This document shows, in pieces, positions 32,896-45,034 of a stretch of 64,000 bases of DNA. Numbering within the stretch: the stretch's first letter is position 1; each line of letters opens with the position of its first letter. The stretch covers positions 29,458,500-29,522,499 of the forward strand of contig OY282607.1 of NCBI GenBank assembly GCA_958298945.1. The letters are read 5' to 3'. The stretch comes from Atherix ibis. Its lineage: Eukaryota; Arthropoda; Insecta; Diptera; Athericidae. A program made the position numbers and the translations under genes. The notes below the pieces were generated by a model. It was not told the DNA's origin. It was given only the letters and a program-made list of their open reading frames with translations, and searched no databases.

Positions 32896-33657
32896 TTAAA
32901 ACTCACCCAATATAATTTAGATTATTTACATTTCCCTTATAATATAAGATTATGTATAATTTAAAAATGCTCTGAATTACGGGTATTGATTTTAAGTGTA
33001 TCATATGAAATTTTGGAAAAAAACGAATTAATATTACTATATGGATTATTGACAAAAAAAAATTTAAATGAATAAAAGGACTGAATGAACTGCATATTTA
33101 AAAAAAAACAGTTTTTATTTTGCGATTTTGTGTTAGTATAATTTTCAAACCATGGGGTTAGCTGTTTTGTTCTGTTGTCCCTAACTCTAAAAAGAGATTA
33201 GCTGGTGGTGTAAACTGAAGTCCTAGGGGGATGGTTCAGAGAGGTTAACCAGAATCTCCAAAAGACAAGGGAGTGACAGGGTTTATTGGCACGCTAGCTT
33301 TGCGGGATTGAATAGGAGCTTTTTTAACATGACACTATCGCCTTAGAACCCAAAACTTCTTTGGCCAGTTCTGATTTTGGAAGTGTCCCTATTGTATTTG
33401 GCAACATACCTTGGTAGGCTGAGTGCTTGGGTAGGAAGTTTTTTAATAGAAAATTTTCACCGAAAATTGTTTTCCAACTGATCTCGCCGTTAATCGCCAA
33501 ATAACCTACACTAATTGCGATCTTTGTTTTCGAACATGAATTGTATTATGTTGTCGTGTGGCCAAATGGCAGTGACATTATTTTTTCCGTGGCTAAGAGG
33601 TCTCTTCTTTAAAGCAACACTTTTTTTTATACTCAAACGACTGGCAAACAGCACATA
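32896..33657. other. Kdm4A 3' flank, with a GC-richer unassigned patch
   Basis: 3' UTR to about 33090. The stretch 33130-33480 is clearly less AT-rich than its surroundings. Short open frames run on both strands, including LPKHSAYQGMLPNTIGT on the - strand, but no family is recognised. It may be an old transposon. Confidence 0.45.
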
Positions 33658-34567
33658 CGAGGTCTGTTCAAAAAGTATCGCAAATTTTGAATTTCCGCGG
33701 GTTACGTATATTCGATTTTCGATTTTTGTAGCGTTATGTTGGTACTCATGTCTCTTACTTATGCCAACAAGTTCGGCCATTTAATGTTAATGTTCAGTTA
33801 ATTTTTGACAGCTGCTTTGCTTGCACGTGTTTTGGCTCGTCTTCGATTTTTGCTCAATTTCGACCAAAAACAGCATCGCATTAACATTGCTAAGGTGCTC
33901 TTGGACTCTGTCCACGACGACACAAATTTGCTCCAGAGGGTCATAACTGGTAACGTATCATGGGTTTATAGTTATGACGTGGATACCAAAGCTCAATCAT
34001 CCCAATAGAAACTGCCGCACGAGCCAAGACCGAAAAAAGCGCCAAGTTCGGTCGAATTAGAAGGTTTTGCTTACAGTTTTCTTCGATTGCAGGTTTGTGG
34101 TGCATCATGACTTCTTGCCACAGGGTAGAACGGTCAATAAGGAATATTAGCTGCAAGTTATGCGCAAATTGCGCGAAGCAATCCGCCAGAAACGCCCGGA
34201 TTTATGGAAGCACTAAAATTGGCTTTTGCCATTTTTGGCCAAAAACAACACACTAATAATGCCGTAGTCACCGTATTCCCCAGATCTAGCCCCTGTGACG
34301 TTTTCTTGTGCCCGAAACTGAAGAGCCCCATGAAAGGACGACGCTACGCGACGATTGAGGGGATAAAGACGGCATCAAAGGAGGAGCTGAACAAGATCAC
34401 AAAAAATGATTTTTTGAAGTGCTTCGAGGATTAGAGAAAACGTTAGCACAAGTGTATAATATCTGGTGGGGATTACTTTGAAGGGGGGGGACAAAATAGA
34501 TATTCATGAAAAAATAGATAATTTTTGAAAAAACACAAAATTCGCGATACTTTTTGAACAGACCTCG
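33658..34567 (+). mobile_element. internally deleted mariner, copy 2, both TIRs and TA duplication intact
   Basis: 5' TIR CGAGGTCTGTTCAAAAAGTA at 33658; 3' TIR ends CTTTTTGAACAGACCTCG at 34567. The two are inverted copies over about 32 bp with one mismatch, and TA flanks both ends (33656-33657, 34568-34569). Length 910 bp against the ~1.3 kb expected. It shares its deletion junctions with copy 1 at 22230. An antisense open frame crossing its left end is a shadow. Confidence 0.92.
33830..34512 (+). pseudogene. mariner transposase remnant in copy 2
   Basis: Blocks are [20 protein letters not shown], then VHDDTNLLQRVITGNVSWVY (Asn at the first catalytic Asp), [38 protein letters not shown] and the tail [20 protein letters not shown] to KCFED. 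As in copy 1, the N-terminal domain and the block with the second catalytic Asp are absent. Point stops and a G-run near 34490 add further damage. Confidence 0.85.
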
Positions 34568-34573
34568 TATTGC

Positions 34574-34724
34574 AAAATTACACCATTCGAGCAAAGCTCC
34601 TGTATGGTCCATCGATGAGATGTCTTCTATTTGTTTAGCTCGAGTATTAGAGAGTCCAATACTCGAGCTAAACAAATAGAAGATTTTTCCGAAAATTCGA
34701 GCATTTCTCGAATGGTGTAATTGT
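34574..34724. repeat. fold-back: perfect 26-bp arms nested in weaker outer arms
   Basis: 34623-34648 and 34658-34683 are perfect inverted copies (ends TCTTCTATTTG / CAAATAGAAGA) around a 9-bp spacer AGAGAGTCC. Outside them ATTACACCATTCGAG (34577-34591) pairs with CTCGAATGGTGTAAT near 34722. The sequence between inner and outer arms does not pair. Confidence 0.9.
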
Positions 34725-34727
34725 AAC

Positions 34728-34783
34728 TTAAGCATGTGCGCTCGGCACGTGACCATAAGGTTAAGCATGTGCGCTCGGCACGA
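34728..34783 (+). repeat. 34-bp tandem duplication
   Basis: TTAAGCATGTGCGCTCGGCA followed by CG occurs at about 34728 and again at about 34762, directly beside the fold-back. Confidence 0.8.
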
Positions 34784-34956
34784 GATATCGAGATATCAAG
34801 ATTATCAAGGAATAAAGGTTCACAAGGTGTTAGAAGCGTAAGAGTGGAGGTCAGTGACCAGAGCTCATTGACCTTTTCTGTCAAGTCTTATTAACTGTCA
34901 CTTGATCAAGTCGCGACCAGACATTCAAAATAACTCTTCAATTGTGAAAATTCAAG

Positions 34957-35404
34957 GTGCATGGAGAAAGATGTGATGAAGCACATTTCATGTTAAACGG
35001 AACCAGCGGGACTGACAACCCTCAAATTATTAAAGAGGTACCTCTTCACGACCAAAAAGATACTGTGTGGTGCGGTATTTGTGCCAATACGGTCATCGAG
35101 CCGTGGTCAAGGAAGAACCGTCAACCGTCAATCAGGAACGTTATCGGGCTACGAAGAAAATGCTTCACCCCACATACACATAGCTCGAAACACAATCGAT
35201 TTTTTGATGCCATTGTGATTTTTACCGTGTTCAATGGTGATTTTTGACGTGTTCACCTAATTTGATGCCGCGGACTTTTTCCTGTAAGGCTACTTGAAGT
35301 CAAAGGTTTGCATCAACAAACCAAAAACCCTAGACGAACTTAAGGCCAATATCCGCCATTTGAGCTCAGGGCGGCCACTTGCGTATATCATATTTAAGGA
35401 GTGA
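34957..35404 (+). pseudogene. DD41D Tc1/mariner transposase fragment
   Basis: Reads CDEAHFMLNG (first catalytic Asp in DEAHF), DNPQIIKEVPLHDQKD, TVWCGICANTVIEPW, then after a deletion DAADFFL, stop, GYLKSKVCINKPKTLDELKAN. This matches the DEAHF...FFLWGY family also present at 60753. The WxxQDGATxH block with the second Asp is missing, and W in FFLWGY is a stop. No TIRs were found. Confidence 0.8.
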
Positions 35405-36341
35405 TCATAAGAAATTTCCAGGATCAGATTCCAGAATCCTGTTTCTCATATTTTTTTGTTTTTTATTTGCTAAAACAATTCTACTATTTAAATTTGTATT
35501 TTTTAAAATGTATTTTGCTGTTATTTGAACTCTTACTCGATTAGTTCTAGTGAACAGATACTATAGGAATTCGTCTATATGCAAAGTGGAAAAGTGTCCT
35601 TTTGTCGAGAAATTATGCTCTATTTTGGACAGTAGAAGATGAATCCATTTTTGCACCTATTCCGGACAATGTTTATGATTTCAATTTGTTTCTCCTTTAA
35701 ATAAAAAAAAACAATCGATCCTTTTACATTCAATTTTGATTAAAACCCATTTTATTTAATTTGTTATTTATTGACTTTTCTTTATTACTCAATATCTTAA
35801 CTTAAAAACAAATTACATATTAATAATAATTATTTATTTAATAAATTATTATGAATAGGAAGTAGAAAAATATTCGAAAATCGATTTTCCTTTTACAATA
35901 ATTACGAAATCGTAAGTAATGGATAGTCATTACCATCTACGAGTGTGTATGTGTATGCTACTATTAAATATATTACAGGATTTTTTTTGTCGTTAATTAA
36001 AATAATCGAAAATTACACTTACTAAAAATACGATAAATGATAATAATGAGAGAAGAGTTGTGAAAACATTACGAATAAATAAGAGTAAATAAAATATACT
36101 TAATTGTGGGGATAGTCATAGTCGTGTGTATGGTATACACACTAAACTACAGGAAAAAGTTCGAACCAGCAAAATGATCAAAGTTTCCAGCAAAATGATT
36201 TTGAGTTTTTTTTTGTTGGAACTCGAATATTTACAATGGTGTTTTGGGGCAAAATGCTAATGGAACATAGGAAAATATGCAGAAAAAGAACATCTTTTGA
36301 TCATCTGGTGGTTCTGCTGGCGCTATTAGTTTGACTTAAAA
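35405..36341. other. 3' flank of the large secreted-protein gene
   Basis: AT-rich. TTTATT motifs (AATAAA on the - strand) near 35760-35840 may be the poly(A) signals of the gene ending at 36342. No other gene. Confidence 0.55.
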
Positions 36342-39300
36342 TTAAACAAGCTTGGACGACTTTACGCATCTGCCTCTGTAGCAGATTTCAGTTTCGTGCG
36401 ACACTTCTTTCGATGTTGAGGTTGCATACTTCACTGATTCCATTAAATTTTTATAGAATGAGGATTCTGTGGTTGTCGATGGTGTTGTCTTAGTACCGTC
36501 ATCGGTGTCGACCTCTGTTTCTGTACTCTCGCTGGTTGTTCGTATCCTTTGAATACTTGTGTATTCTTGTTTCCGAACATTGAAGTTTTCTGCTATGTCG
36601 TCATCAGGCTCCTCGATGGCAAAATAGTTGGTTAACTGCTTTTTGACCTCATCGAAGAGACTGGGTTGTGTTTCCAGATCGTCCTCATAGTCTCTTCGTT
36701 CGTCAATTTCTGGTGCTGTTGGTTCTACACCATCATAGTCATTGTAGACGGTAGTATGTTCTGGTTCGGTTTCTTCTTTATCGTCGAGGTCGTATTCCTC
36801 GCTGGATGGATAAGTAGAATTGTATTGAGCATTGTTGGTTATTGTCGTTTGGTTATCTGTAAGTACAGAGGTTGGCTGTGCAGTCAGTGCGATGGAGTCA
36901 ATAGTGGATTGCACTTTTTCCAGTGGTACTATGTCATCTTGGAAAGTAGGTGTTGGTGTCGTCGATTCACTATCGGTTTTCCTTTCATAATTATCAGTGA
37001 ATGTTGTCACTGTGTCGGATGCGATATTTTCAGGATTTGTTGTTTGAGGTCCATCTTCTTTGGCCTCGACAGGAGCTTCTGTTGTCGCATCTGCAACAGC
37101 GGATGATGGCAAGACTTTTGCAGTGGATTCTGGATCTACTAGCTTGCTCTCTTGTAACTCTTTTCGATTGTCATTGTCACTTAAAGAGTTGTACAGGTGG
37201 TTTCCAATATTTTGTGACTCTGCAGTTTCAAAACTATCCGTGGGATGGACTCGAACTCGTTTCCATACACCACGTCTCCTTGTCTTCTGTCGCAATTCAT
37301 CAGCACTGTTTAATTCGGATCCTGATCGTGAGACAATTTCATTGGCATTACCATTTTGTAGTTTCTTGTTGCCGTAACCAGATTCGTCTTGGCCATGGGC
37401 CTTGGACACTTTTCTATAATAAAACAAAAAACAAAATTGTACAATACTTTCAGAAAAATCCGCTAAACAATTATTTAGTTTTAAGGATACATACTCAATG
37501 TCTGTGCCATTCGCATTCGAGTACGAATTGTATGTGCTTACAGATGGTCCGAATCCTGCCGAGACATTAAACAGGAACGTTTGATTTGCAGATTCTTCGG
37601 TACCCCTGGGACCAGCTGTGACTATTTCCGGTTCGTTGGCGAATGTTGGTGAATCGCGTAGCAATTTACCCTTGTTTGTTGGATCAATGGGAATGAAGCT
37701 ACCACTGTCCGAGAGCGACGGAGACCACTGAGATTCTTGTGTGTCCAGAGCAAATCTTGAACGATGTTGTGTACCATGAGAACTCTGTAAACATTGAAAA
37801 CGGAACCAGAAAATTAATTAATTTTTCTATCAATATCAACCACAAATTTACTTCTTCACTGTAGTTATCTTGGTAAAAGTCTTGGTTGAATCGTTTCAAC
37901 TGATTGTAGCTAGAATCCGATTTGTGGGATGGCTTTTTTGTTGTGGTCGATGCTGGATGAGGCTTTCGGATACGTCCTCGGATTTTCACTATTTTCGGCC
38001 GTGCACCTTCTGGTCTGCCTTTTGGTCGGACCTTAATTGTAAGAAAAAAAAAAAAAATTTTAGTAAATTTGCCACCAGGAACTCAGCAAATAATAAACAA
38101 AAGCCTACCGTATATTTATCTTCATTGATGAATGTGGTTGTTTGGGCGGCTTCGGTTGTTGTAGTTGTCCTGGGAGGTCTTGTAGGTCTTCGAATGAATG
38201 ACGGACGTTTTGTTGGCTCGTTTATTATGGTAACGCTCGGTTGCGGAGTGTAGGTTGGTTTAGCATCGTTCTTGATGAGTGGTTGTACAGTTGAAATAAT
38301 TTCTTCCTCCTTGGGGAAGTAACCTGGTCCGTAATTATTCCTATCGATTTGTTGGTATTCTTGTGCTATTTGCATTGGCCCCAACAAAGTAGGGAAAAGT
38401 TCTGGATTTTTTCCAGGCTCCGACAAGAACGGTGATTTATCTTGTATTTCGATCAGATTTTCAGCTGTAGTCGTTGTCGTTGTTCCTATGGTCGCTGGCT
38501 TGAAAACGGGATAGTTTTGCTTTAAGACATCTCTCTGATAGTCAATATTGTCTACTTCCTTGAGAGGTTTAATGCCGTTATTATTTTTTGAAGATGCACG
38601 AATTCTGGAACGGAATCGTTGTCTTTCCTCAGCTGTTGGAGTATACCTGACTCTGTTCGGATTGCGAACAGTTGGTACTCGCGTTGTGGTTGGTGCTGTT
38701 GGATTTGTCGAATTTGTTTTTTGGAAGTAGGGTCGTCGGCCACGATTTGCGGAGCGTCGAGTTGTAGTATCTGCATAGGTATTTGATGAGGTCGAAGATG
38801 ATGATGTCGAAGATGAGACTGACGTTCGAACAGTTGGTCGTCGTCCACGTTGAATTGGCCTTCGCGTAGGTCTCGTGGTGGTCGATGATGTTGTCGTTAT
38901 TGGTTCTGTGCTCGTCTTTTCCAAAGAGTTCAGCTTGTCCTTCTCGATTAGACCGTTTACTAATCCTGGAAGATGTGGTGTTAGAGGTGGAAGCTCGGAA
39001 GGCAATTTATATGGGTTCGGATCGTATTCTAATTCTTGTTCGGACTCTGTGCTCTTATCATCGTAAACTTCGTTATTGAATTTTTGTCGATGGCTATCTT
39101 GCAATCTATTATATTGAATAGGTTCGGTTTGTTCTGTGGTAGTATAATGAGAGTAGATTACAGTATCTTGCGTGGGAGGCTTCGAATAGAGTGGCTCGTG
39201 GTTATTTTGTGCTGGTGTGGATGATGGATATGTTTCTTGCTGAATATTTCCATTTACATTTTTATCATTTTCACGATTGGCATCTCGCTCAGATTCGAAC

Positions 39301-41642
39301 CGCACCGAAGGAGTGTAGTAGGTGATTCGACTCTTTGGTGTGGTGGTTCTCAACGTTGATTGTTCATAGCGAGGAGTGGAGTGTGGAGTGTTATAGCGTT
39401 CACCATCGAAGTCTACACTAACTGGGGTATACTGAACATTTTCGTACTGTGGTAATTGAGTTGAGGATGGAATTGGAGGTCTGTTTTTGAATGCTTCCTG
39501 TTCGCGGAAGTAATTTTTCATCCTATATTCGTCATCAGCTTTTGTTGTATAGTGATTTGGGCTCTTAGTAGTGATTCTCGATGATGAAACGTCGGGACTA
39601 ACGCTGGATACTGTTTTATACGATTGGCTTATTGAAGGTTGAATTTCGATGTAGGAATTTGTTGTATGCACTTCGTTAATAAACGGCCGAACGGATTCAG
39701 TGGTGGTCGTAGTTGATGTTGTTGATGTAGCCGATGTTGATGTAGTAGCAGGGCTTGTCGATTGTAGCCCCTGAACCTTTAGTGCATTAAAATACTCCTC
39801 GGATACGATGTGATTCGGCATCGGCTTGAAATGAGCATACGGTCGGGGAGTATGTGTGACGGATTGTTCTTGGTTTTTGTGGTAAATAGGCCGTTCCCTT
39901 TCAATAAGTTGTGATCTCAATGGCGGAGGTCGTACTGATGTGACTGGTAGTAAATTATGAAAATATTCATCTTTAAACAAATCCTTGGTGGTAGGATTTA
40001 CAAGTCGTTCTGTACCGAATTGAAAACGATTGCCGAATGCATTCGTTGTAGTTGGAATCCTTACAGTGGTGCTCTGATGCCTAATGATATTCTCCGTACT
40101 TGGTGTTATGTACATTGGCTCCGGTGGTGGAACTGGCTTTTGTTCTTGTATAAAATTATCCTCAAATGGTTGGTTTACCACTATGGAGCCCACGTGCGGT
40201 TCGGGTAGAGGAATTTTTGCAAATCCTGATGGTGTTCGGTAACTTAGTGGAGCAACAAAGAAGGGGACGTCCTCCAATGGTTTGCGAGGATCAATTGTTG
40301 ATAAATATGGAAGTTCAAATTTCGAATAACCGTTTGGCGGTGGCATTCCAGCAGGTCCAATAAATACTTTTGGTGTCTTTTTCGTAGTTGGATTATCAAG
40401 AACCGCAATGGAATTGGCCGTTTTTAACATAATTAATGCATCGTGCACTGAAGCATCCGCATTTCTTTCGGCTCTGCTATGAATGAACATTGCTAATGGA
40501 GGTTGATGAGGCTTTAGTTTTGGCTTAGGTGTTGAGAATCTATGCTGAACGAAGGATGGTAAGGTTGAGCTTGGTCTGTGAGTTGACGATGGATTTGTAG
40601 GCAATACAGCCGTGGGTGTTGTAATGGAATCCGGTGTGTAAAAATTATTGATTTGAGCAGGATTTACCGGCGGCGGGACGACGTTGAATTTTTCATTCCG
40701 AAAATGTGTCTGACCTTGTGGTTGATAGAGTGTATCGTAGGGTACATAGAGTAACTGGACTTCTTCATCCTGTGGAGGAGGAATTGGCGACTGTGAGCTA
40801 AAGGGTGATTGTGAAGAAAATGGCGATTGTAATTGGAAAGCGGTTAGGTCCTGACTCGGGAATGCCTGTACTTGCTGGTATGTTGTGGGCAGATGATGTG
40901 CAGGAAACGAATTCGGCGGTGGAGCTGGTTGTGTCTCGAAATGCTGTTGCTTAATTTCGGGCTTTGGTTTTTCGATTAAATTTTGTTGTATTGGCTTTTG
41001 TTGAACAAATTTTTGTGCCTGAGGTTGAAGATTTGGATGAAATTCTGGTGGAAAAAGGACCTGTTTTTGGCTGTAGAGCTGCGATGTGAATGAGTTTTGA
41101 TGTGGCAACGAATGCTGAATTTGATATCCTGTTTGAATATTTGCCGCACCATTTGGACGTGAGCCATCACCTTGATAAGCGGGCATTTCGAATGTGAAGA
41201 AGGACTGTGAGGTTGGTTGATGGTGCTGCTGATGATGGTGGGGCTGGTGTTGAATTTGTGGTGCAGCGATTGGATGTTGCTTTTGCGTTTGTGCTAAATG
41301 CAATTTTTGCGGCTTCTGCAGATGTTCCTTTTGCTCCTGTGGTACCGCATATTTTTGATATTGGAACGGTTGCCCGGACGATATTAAGGGTGCAGACTGT
41401 GGCGGTGATGATGGAAACGATCCAAATGCACTCTGAACATATTGTCCTGGTTGGAAATTGAGGACTCGTCCATTGCCAGATCGATCGTTTGAATGGCATG
41501 TCGGACATGGCTGTGACAGAGGAATCCAGTCATTTGTACCATCCGCTATGAGTCCGGCATTTGATATTTGTCTAGACCATCTTTCTGCAGATACTATTAC
41601 AACACAATACAGTACAACAAAAAGTGCGTTTGTGATGATCAT
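36342..41642 (-). CDS. large secreted Pro/Gln/Thr-rich protein, 1,691 residues, function unknown
   Basis: Coding exons in transcript order: 38109-41642, 37852-38031, 37495-37784, 36342-37413. All are GT/AG and the phases join. Translation starts at 41642 (MIITNALFVVLYCVVIVSA, a clear signal peptide, then ERWSRQ). A splice acceptor (CTTTCAG) lies 8 bases upstream of the ATG, so a noncoding 5' exon lies to the right. Only a few Cys are visible: PCPTC near the N-terminus and ICYRGRC at the C-terminus. The body is low complexity: His/Gln-rich (PHHHQQHHQP), Pro-rich, Thr/Ser-rich runs suited to O-glycosylation, RGRRP motifs, and an acidic Thr-rich end. No chitin-binding, EGF or other named domain is seen. 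An extracellular matrix or cuticle role is inferred from composition only. Many open frames on the opposite strand are shadows. Confidence 0.88.
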
Positions 41643-41650
41643 GTCGTCGG

Positions 41651-44500
41651 CTGAAAGAAACAAATCAAATAAATTTCCATTAACTAAAATATAACTCAGC
41701 TTTATAGCAAAAATAAAGAAAACAAACAGTTATCATTAATTTCCAATTGATTAAGTAATTCATATTATTCATTTACGTTTTGGTGATCAGAAATGAAAGC
41801 AATTTTCTTATTATTTGGAAACTTTAGGAAATACGGAAAATTGTACTACGTAAGAGGATTCATGTTCATAATGGAAGCGGAAGAAATCTCCACTACACCA
41901 TTTATGGATAGGTAGGTTTTTGAAATGTTACGTTTTTATCTGCGAATATTATGCACGCACTTTAAAATGAAATTGTGCGCAAGGCTTAACTGGTTATGGC
42001 TTGAAATATTGAAGATTTAAAATACTAGTTTCTATCTACTCTATTAAAAGTTGTTCGAAAGTGCATCAATAGAGTAAACTTTCCACTAAAAATTACTCTA
42101 AATAGATTTGCGGAAGATATACTGATGACATGATAACATTAATTTTATAACATGATGCTTACAAAATTGCTGTCTGAAGAAAGAGTTGGTCTTTACGGAA
42201 ATTACCTGTTAAGAATTTGCATAGTCGTATTTAGTCGGAAATTGTGTATATACAATATATTGATATTAATAGTATTAAATTTAATTTGTGTTTCTTTGAA
42301 AAAAAAACTTCTTCTGTTCGTTATATTTTGATAATTATACTAAAGAAATTTCCGTTATTACAAGTTAAAATTTATATCATATCACTTCCGAAGCAAGGTG
42401 GTAATCATAAACTGCTTTTTACAAATTGCCTTCTACTAATCTGGTATTGAGACTAAATTATGACTGCATATTTCCTAAAAAGTTTATATTTATTAAAGTA
42501 TAAAACAGGTACTTTTTTTTCTTATATAAAAAAGCTTCTATAAAACATTTATCCTAAATAGAAAGTCTTAGATAGTATGTTTTTCTTGTTTTGCATGAAA
42601 TTATATAATTTTAGCATTTAGTAAAAAAAAAAAATATTTTTAATTGATTAGTAAACTATAATAACTAAAAAATCGTTTTTAATAAATTTTTCCAGAGTAA
42701 ATAGCTGTTAAAAAATACTTTCAAAAAAAAAAGAAATAATTCACATTATAAAAAAAAAACAATCAATTTTCTCCGATATTCACACAATTTAGCTTTAAAT
42801 CTAATCTTCAACTTTCTTTATTGTACGATTTAAGATTTAAAAACTGTTTTAATTGATTTTTTACCAGAAGTAACTCTACAAATTGCATTTAAAAGTTCTT
42901 TTAATTGATAAGACCGAGTCATCATCGAAAAACTATTCACTTCATAAATAAATCGAAGTGAAAACGAATCTGTGATTAGTACAATAAACGAAGAAGTTTT
43001 TAATAAAATCGAAAGGATTTTTTTTGTGTGTTTTATCCTATTACAGCAAAAGTTAAAAGGCATTATTATCCAAATAGTATTATCTACTTTTAAAAGGGAG
43101 TAAAAAATTATTCTCAGATAATTTTGTATTTATTATACATCGGAATAGATACTCGTAGTTAGGCAAATACTGAGCAGTTAGTAAGTGGAAAATATAAATT
43201 AACTTAATTGATGATAATATTAATAAAATTAATTTTCTAAAATTATTTTAATTCTTGGTCTCTATAAGTATTGTGAAGTTAATTGATCTAAGAATGAAAG
43301 TAAATGGAAAATCTGCTGTTTTGTTGACTTAATATGAATGGAGAAAAAAGGAAAATTAGGAAAGTTTCAATTTGATTGTTGGGCGTTAAAAGTAGTGGCT
43401 TTGTATAACAGAAACAAGATACCATAATTTAGTGTGATTATTTTTGTATCCAGAGTAACAAAGACTCTAATTTTTTTTCGTATTTGGAAGATAATGAATT
43501 TCGAAGAGGAAGAAAAAATAAAATAAATTGTCTATTCTGTGCTAATAGTATAATAAAGTTGACCGACTGTGGAGGCTATTACATCTCCTACGAAAATGTT
43601 AAGTAACTTCCTATAAAAAAAAAAAATACTTATTACAGAGTATTGCAATGTATTTTCATATTTACATTTAGAAGTAGCCTTAAAAATCTTCAATATTACG
43701 CGTTAATAATTGAAAACAATGAATGGAAAAATATGTTAATTAATGTAGGTGTATTACTCAATGAATTATGGAATTGGAATTATTGTGGTAGTCATCATTC
43801 GAGAAGAAGAATGAATAATGCTGGGCGGAAAAATGCACTTAATTTTTGCAAAATAGACGGGAAAAAATATATATAGTCTCGTAAAAGCATAATTCTACCT
43901 TTGGTAGTAGCAGACGATTTTAAGATTATAGACTCTTAAGCAATTGTAGTTTTTCTTTTTACACTAAAAAATTAATTTAAATAATCATAATACAATATAA
44001 CAAAAGTCTTCTGTAATATTATGAAATTTCAGTTGTATTTTTTTTGACGTGAAAATATTTTGAAATATTATCAAAAAATTCTGTTTTAGTTTTTCCGCTA
44101 TCTTTGAAATTTCGTTGATTTTGTATTCACGTTCAAGTGATTTGGAAAAAAATTTACTTAATATATTCATGCTCATCTAGAAAAGGTGGCGGCACGTATT
44201 TCTATTATTCCATAATATGAATTGTTCATAAATCATATATGGGAGCGGCTTTTTAAAATTTATGATTTTTATACAAAAAAAAAAAATCCACGTGTAATTA
44301 AAGTTTATGTTTGTAAACAAATTTAGGCAGACAATTTTTTAATCTAATTTGTATACGTGTATATTATGAAGGTTAGTAAGAGAATAAGCAAAGTTAAGGA
44401 GTGTTTTTAATCATATTTAGGATCTAAGGAATATGTTTCATTATAATAATTGTTATTACAGTTTTTATATTTAATAGAAAATTTACTGAATTTGTTTGAA
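41651..44500. other. AT-rich DNA upstream of the secreted-protein gene
   Basis: It should contain the 5' intron, noncoding first exon and promoter of that gene, none of which I can place. Short frames at 42830-43063 (-) and 43643-43876 (+) lack any motif. Confidence 0.5.
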
Positions 44501-44515
44501 ATATAAAACGAAAAT

Positions 44516-44720
44516 TTGTATTATAAAAGTGCCTATTCGCGGCCTGTACTCAACGAGATTCGACATAACTTACTCAATAATAGGAGTGTCGAGTTCAGTT
44601 GGGTGCCGGGGCATATTAAAATGATGGGAAATGAACGTACTGAGGTATCTGCCTTGCTTACAAACAGAATGCCAAAGAACATGTTTAGAACAGGACCAGT
44701 GGTGAAGCGTCTCACTGGCC
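44516..44720 (+). pseudogene. RNase H domain fragment of a non-LTR retrotransposon
   Basis: Reads SRPVLNEIRHNLLNNRSVEF followed by SWVPGHIKMMGNERTEVSALL. The (W)VPGHxxxxGNExAD pattern with its His is the C-terminal RNase H box of I/R1/LOA-type elements. The last Asp of GNExAD is replaced (GNERTEVS). No RT is seen nearby; it is cut off by the fold-back at 44835. Confidence 0.7.
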
Positions 44721-44834
44721 AACTACCAAGAATCCGGTCTACTCAACATCCTTACCAAATTCTGGGTATGAATTCTAACTGCATAGTATTTGGTTCGGGT
44801 ATACTTCTCTCACCCCATGACTTTCTTCTATTGT

Positions 44835-44949
44835 CGCCAAATAGTGTCTTCTAAGAAATCCATAGGCAGTAACGCCATCCAAGTATATAGAAGACATATC
44901 CTCGGATGGCGTTACTGCCTATCGATTTCTTAGAAGACACTATTTGGCG
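44835..44949. repeat. fold-back: 46-bp arms, 45/46 identical, 23-bp spacer
   Basis: 44835-44880 and 44904-44949 are inverted copies differing at one base. The outer end is CGCCAAATAGTGTCTTCTAA. The spacer 44881-44903 is itself AT-rich (AAGTATATAGAAGACATATC). The 13-mer ATAGTGTCTTCTA recurs near 47108. Confidence 0.95.
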
Positions 44950-45034
44950 AGAACGTGATTTGACGTAATACACCTACCAATAAGCCTTCAAGTTTTTGCT
45001 GTTGGACACAGTTTAATTAATTCTTGTGGAAATA

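Noticed and set aside
37001..37570. Long + strand frames over the secreted-protein gene
   Set aside because: They are antisense shadows of low-complexity exons whose splice sites and phases on the - strand are consistent.
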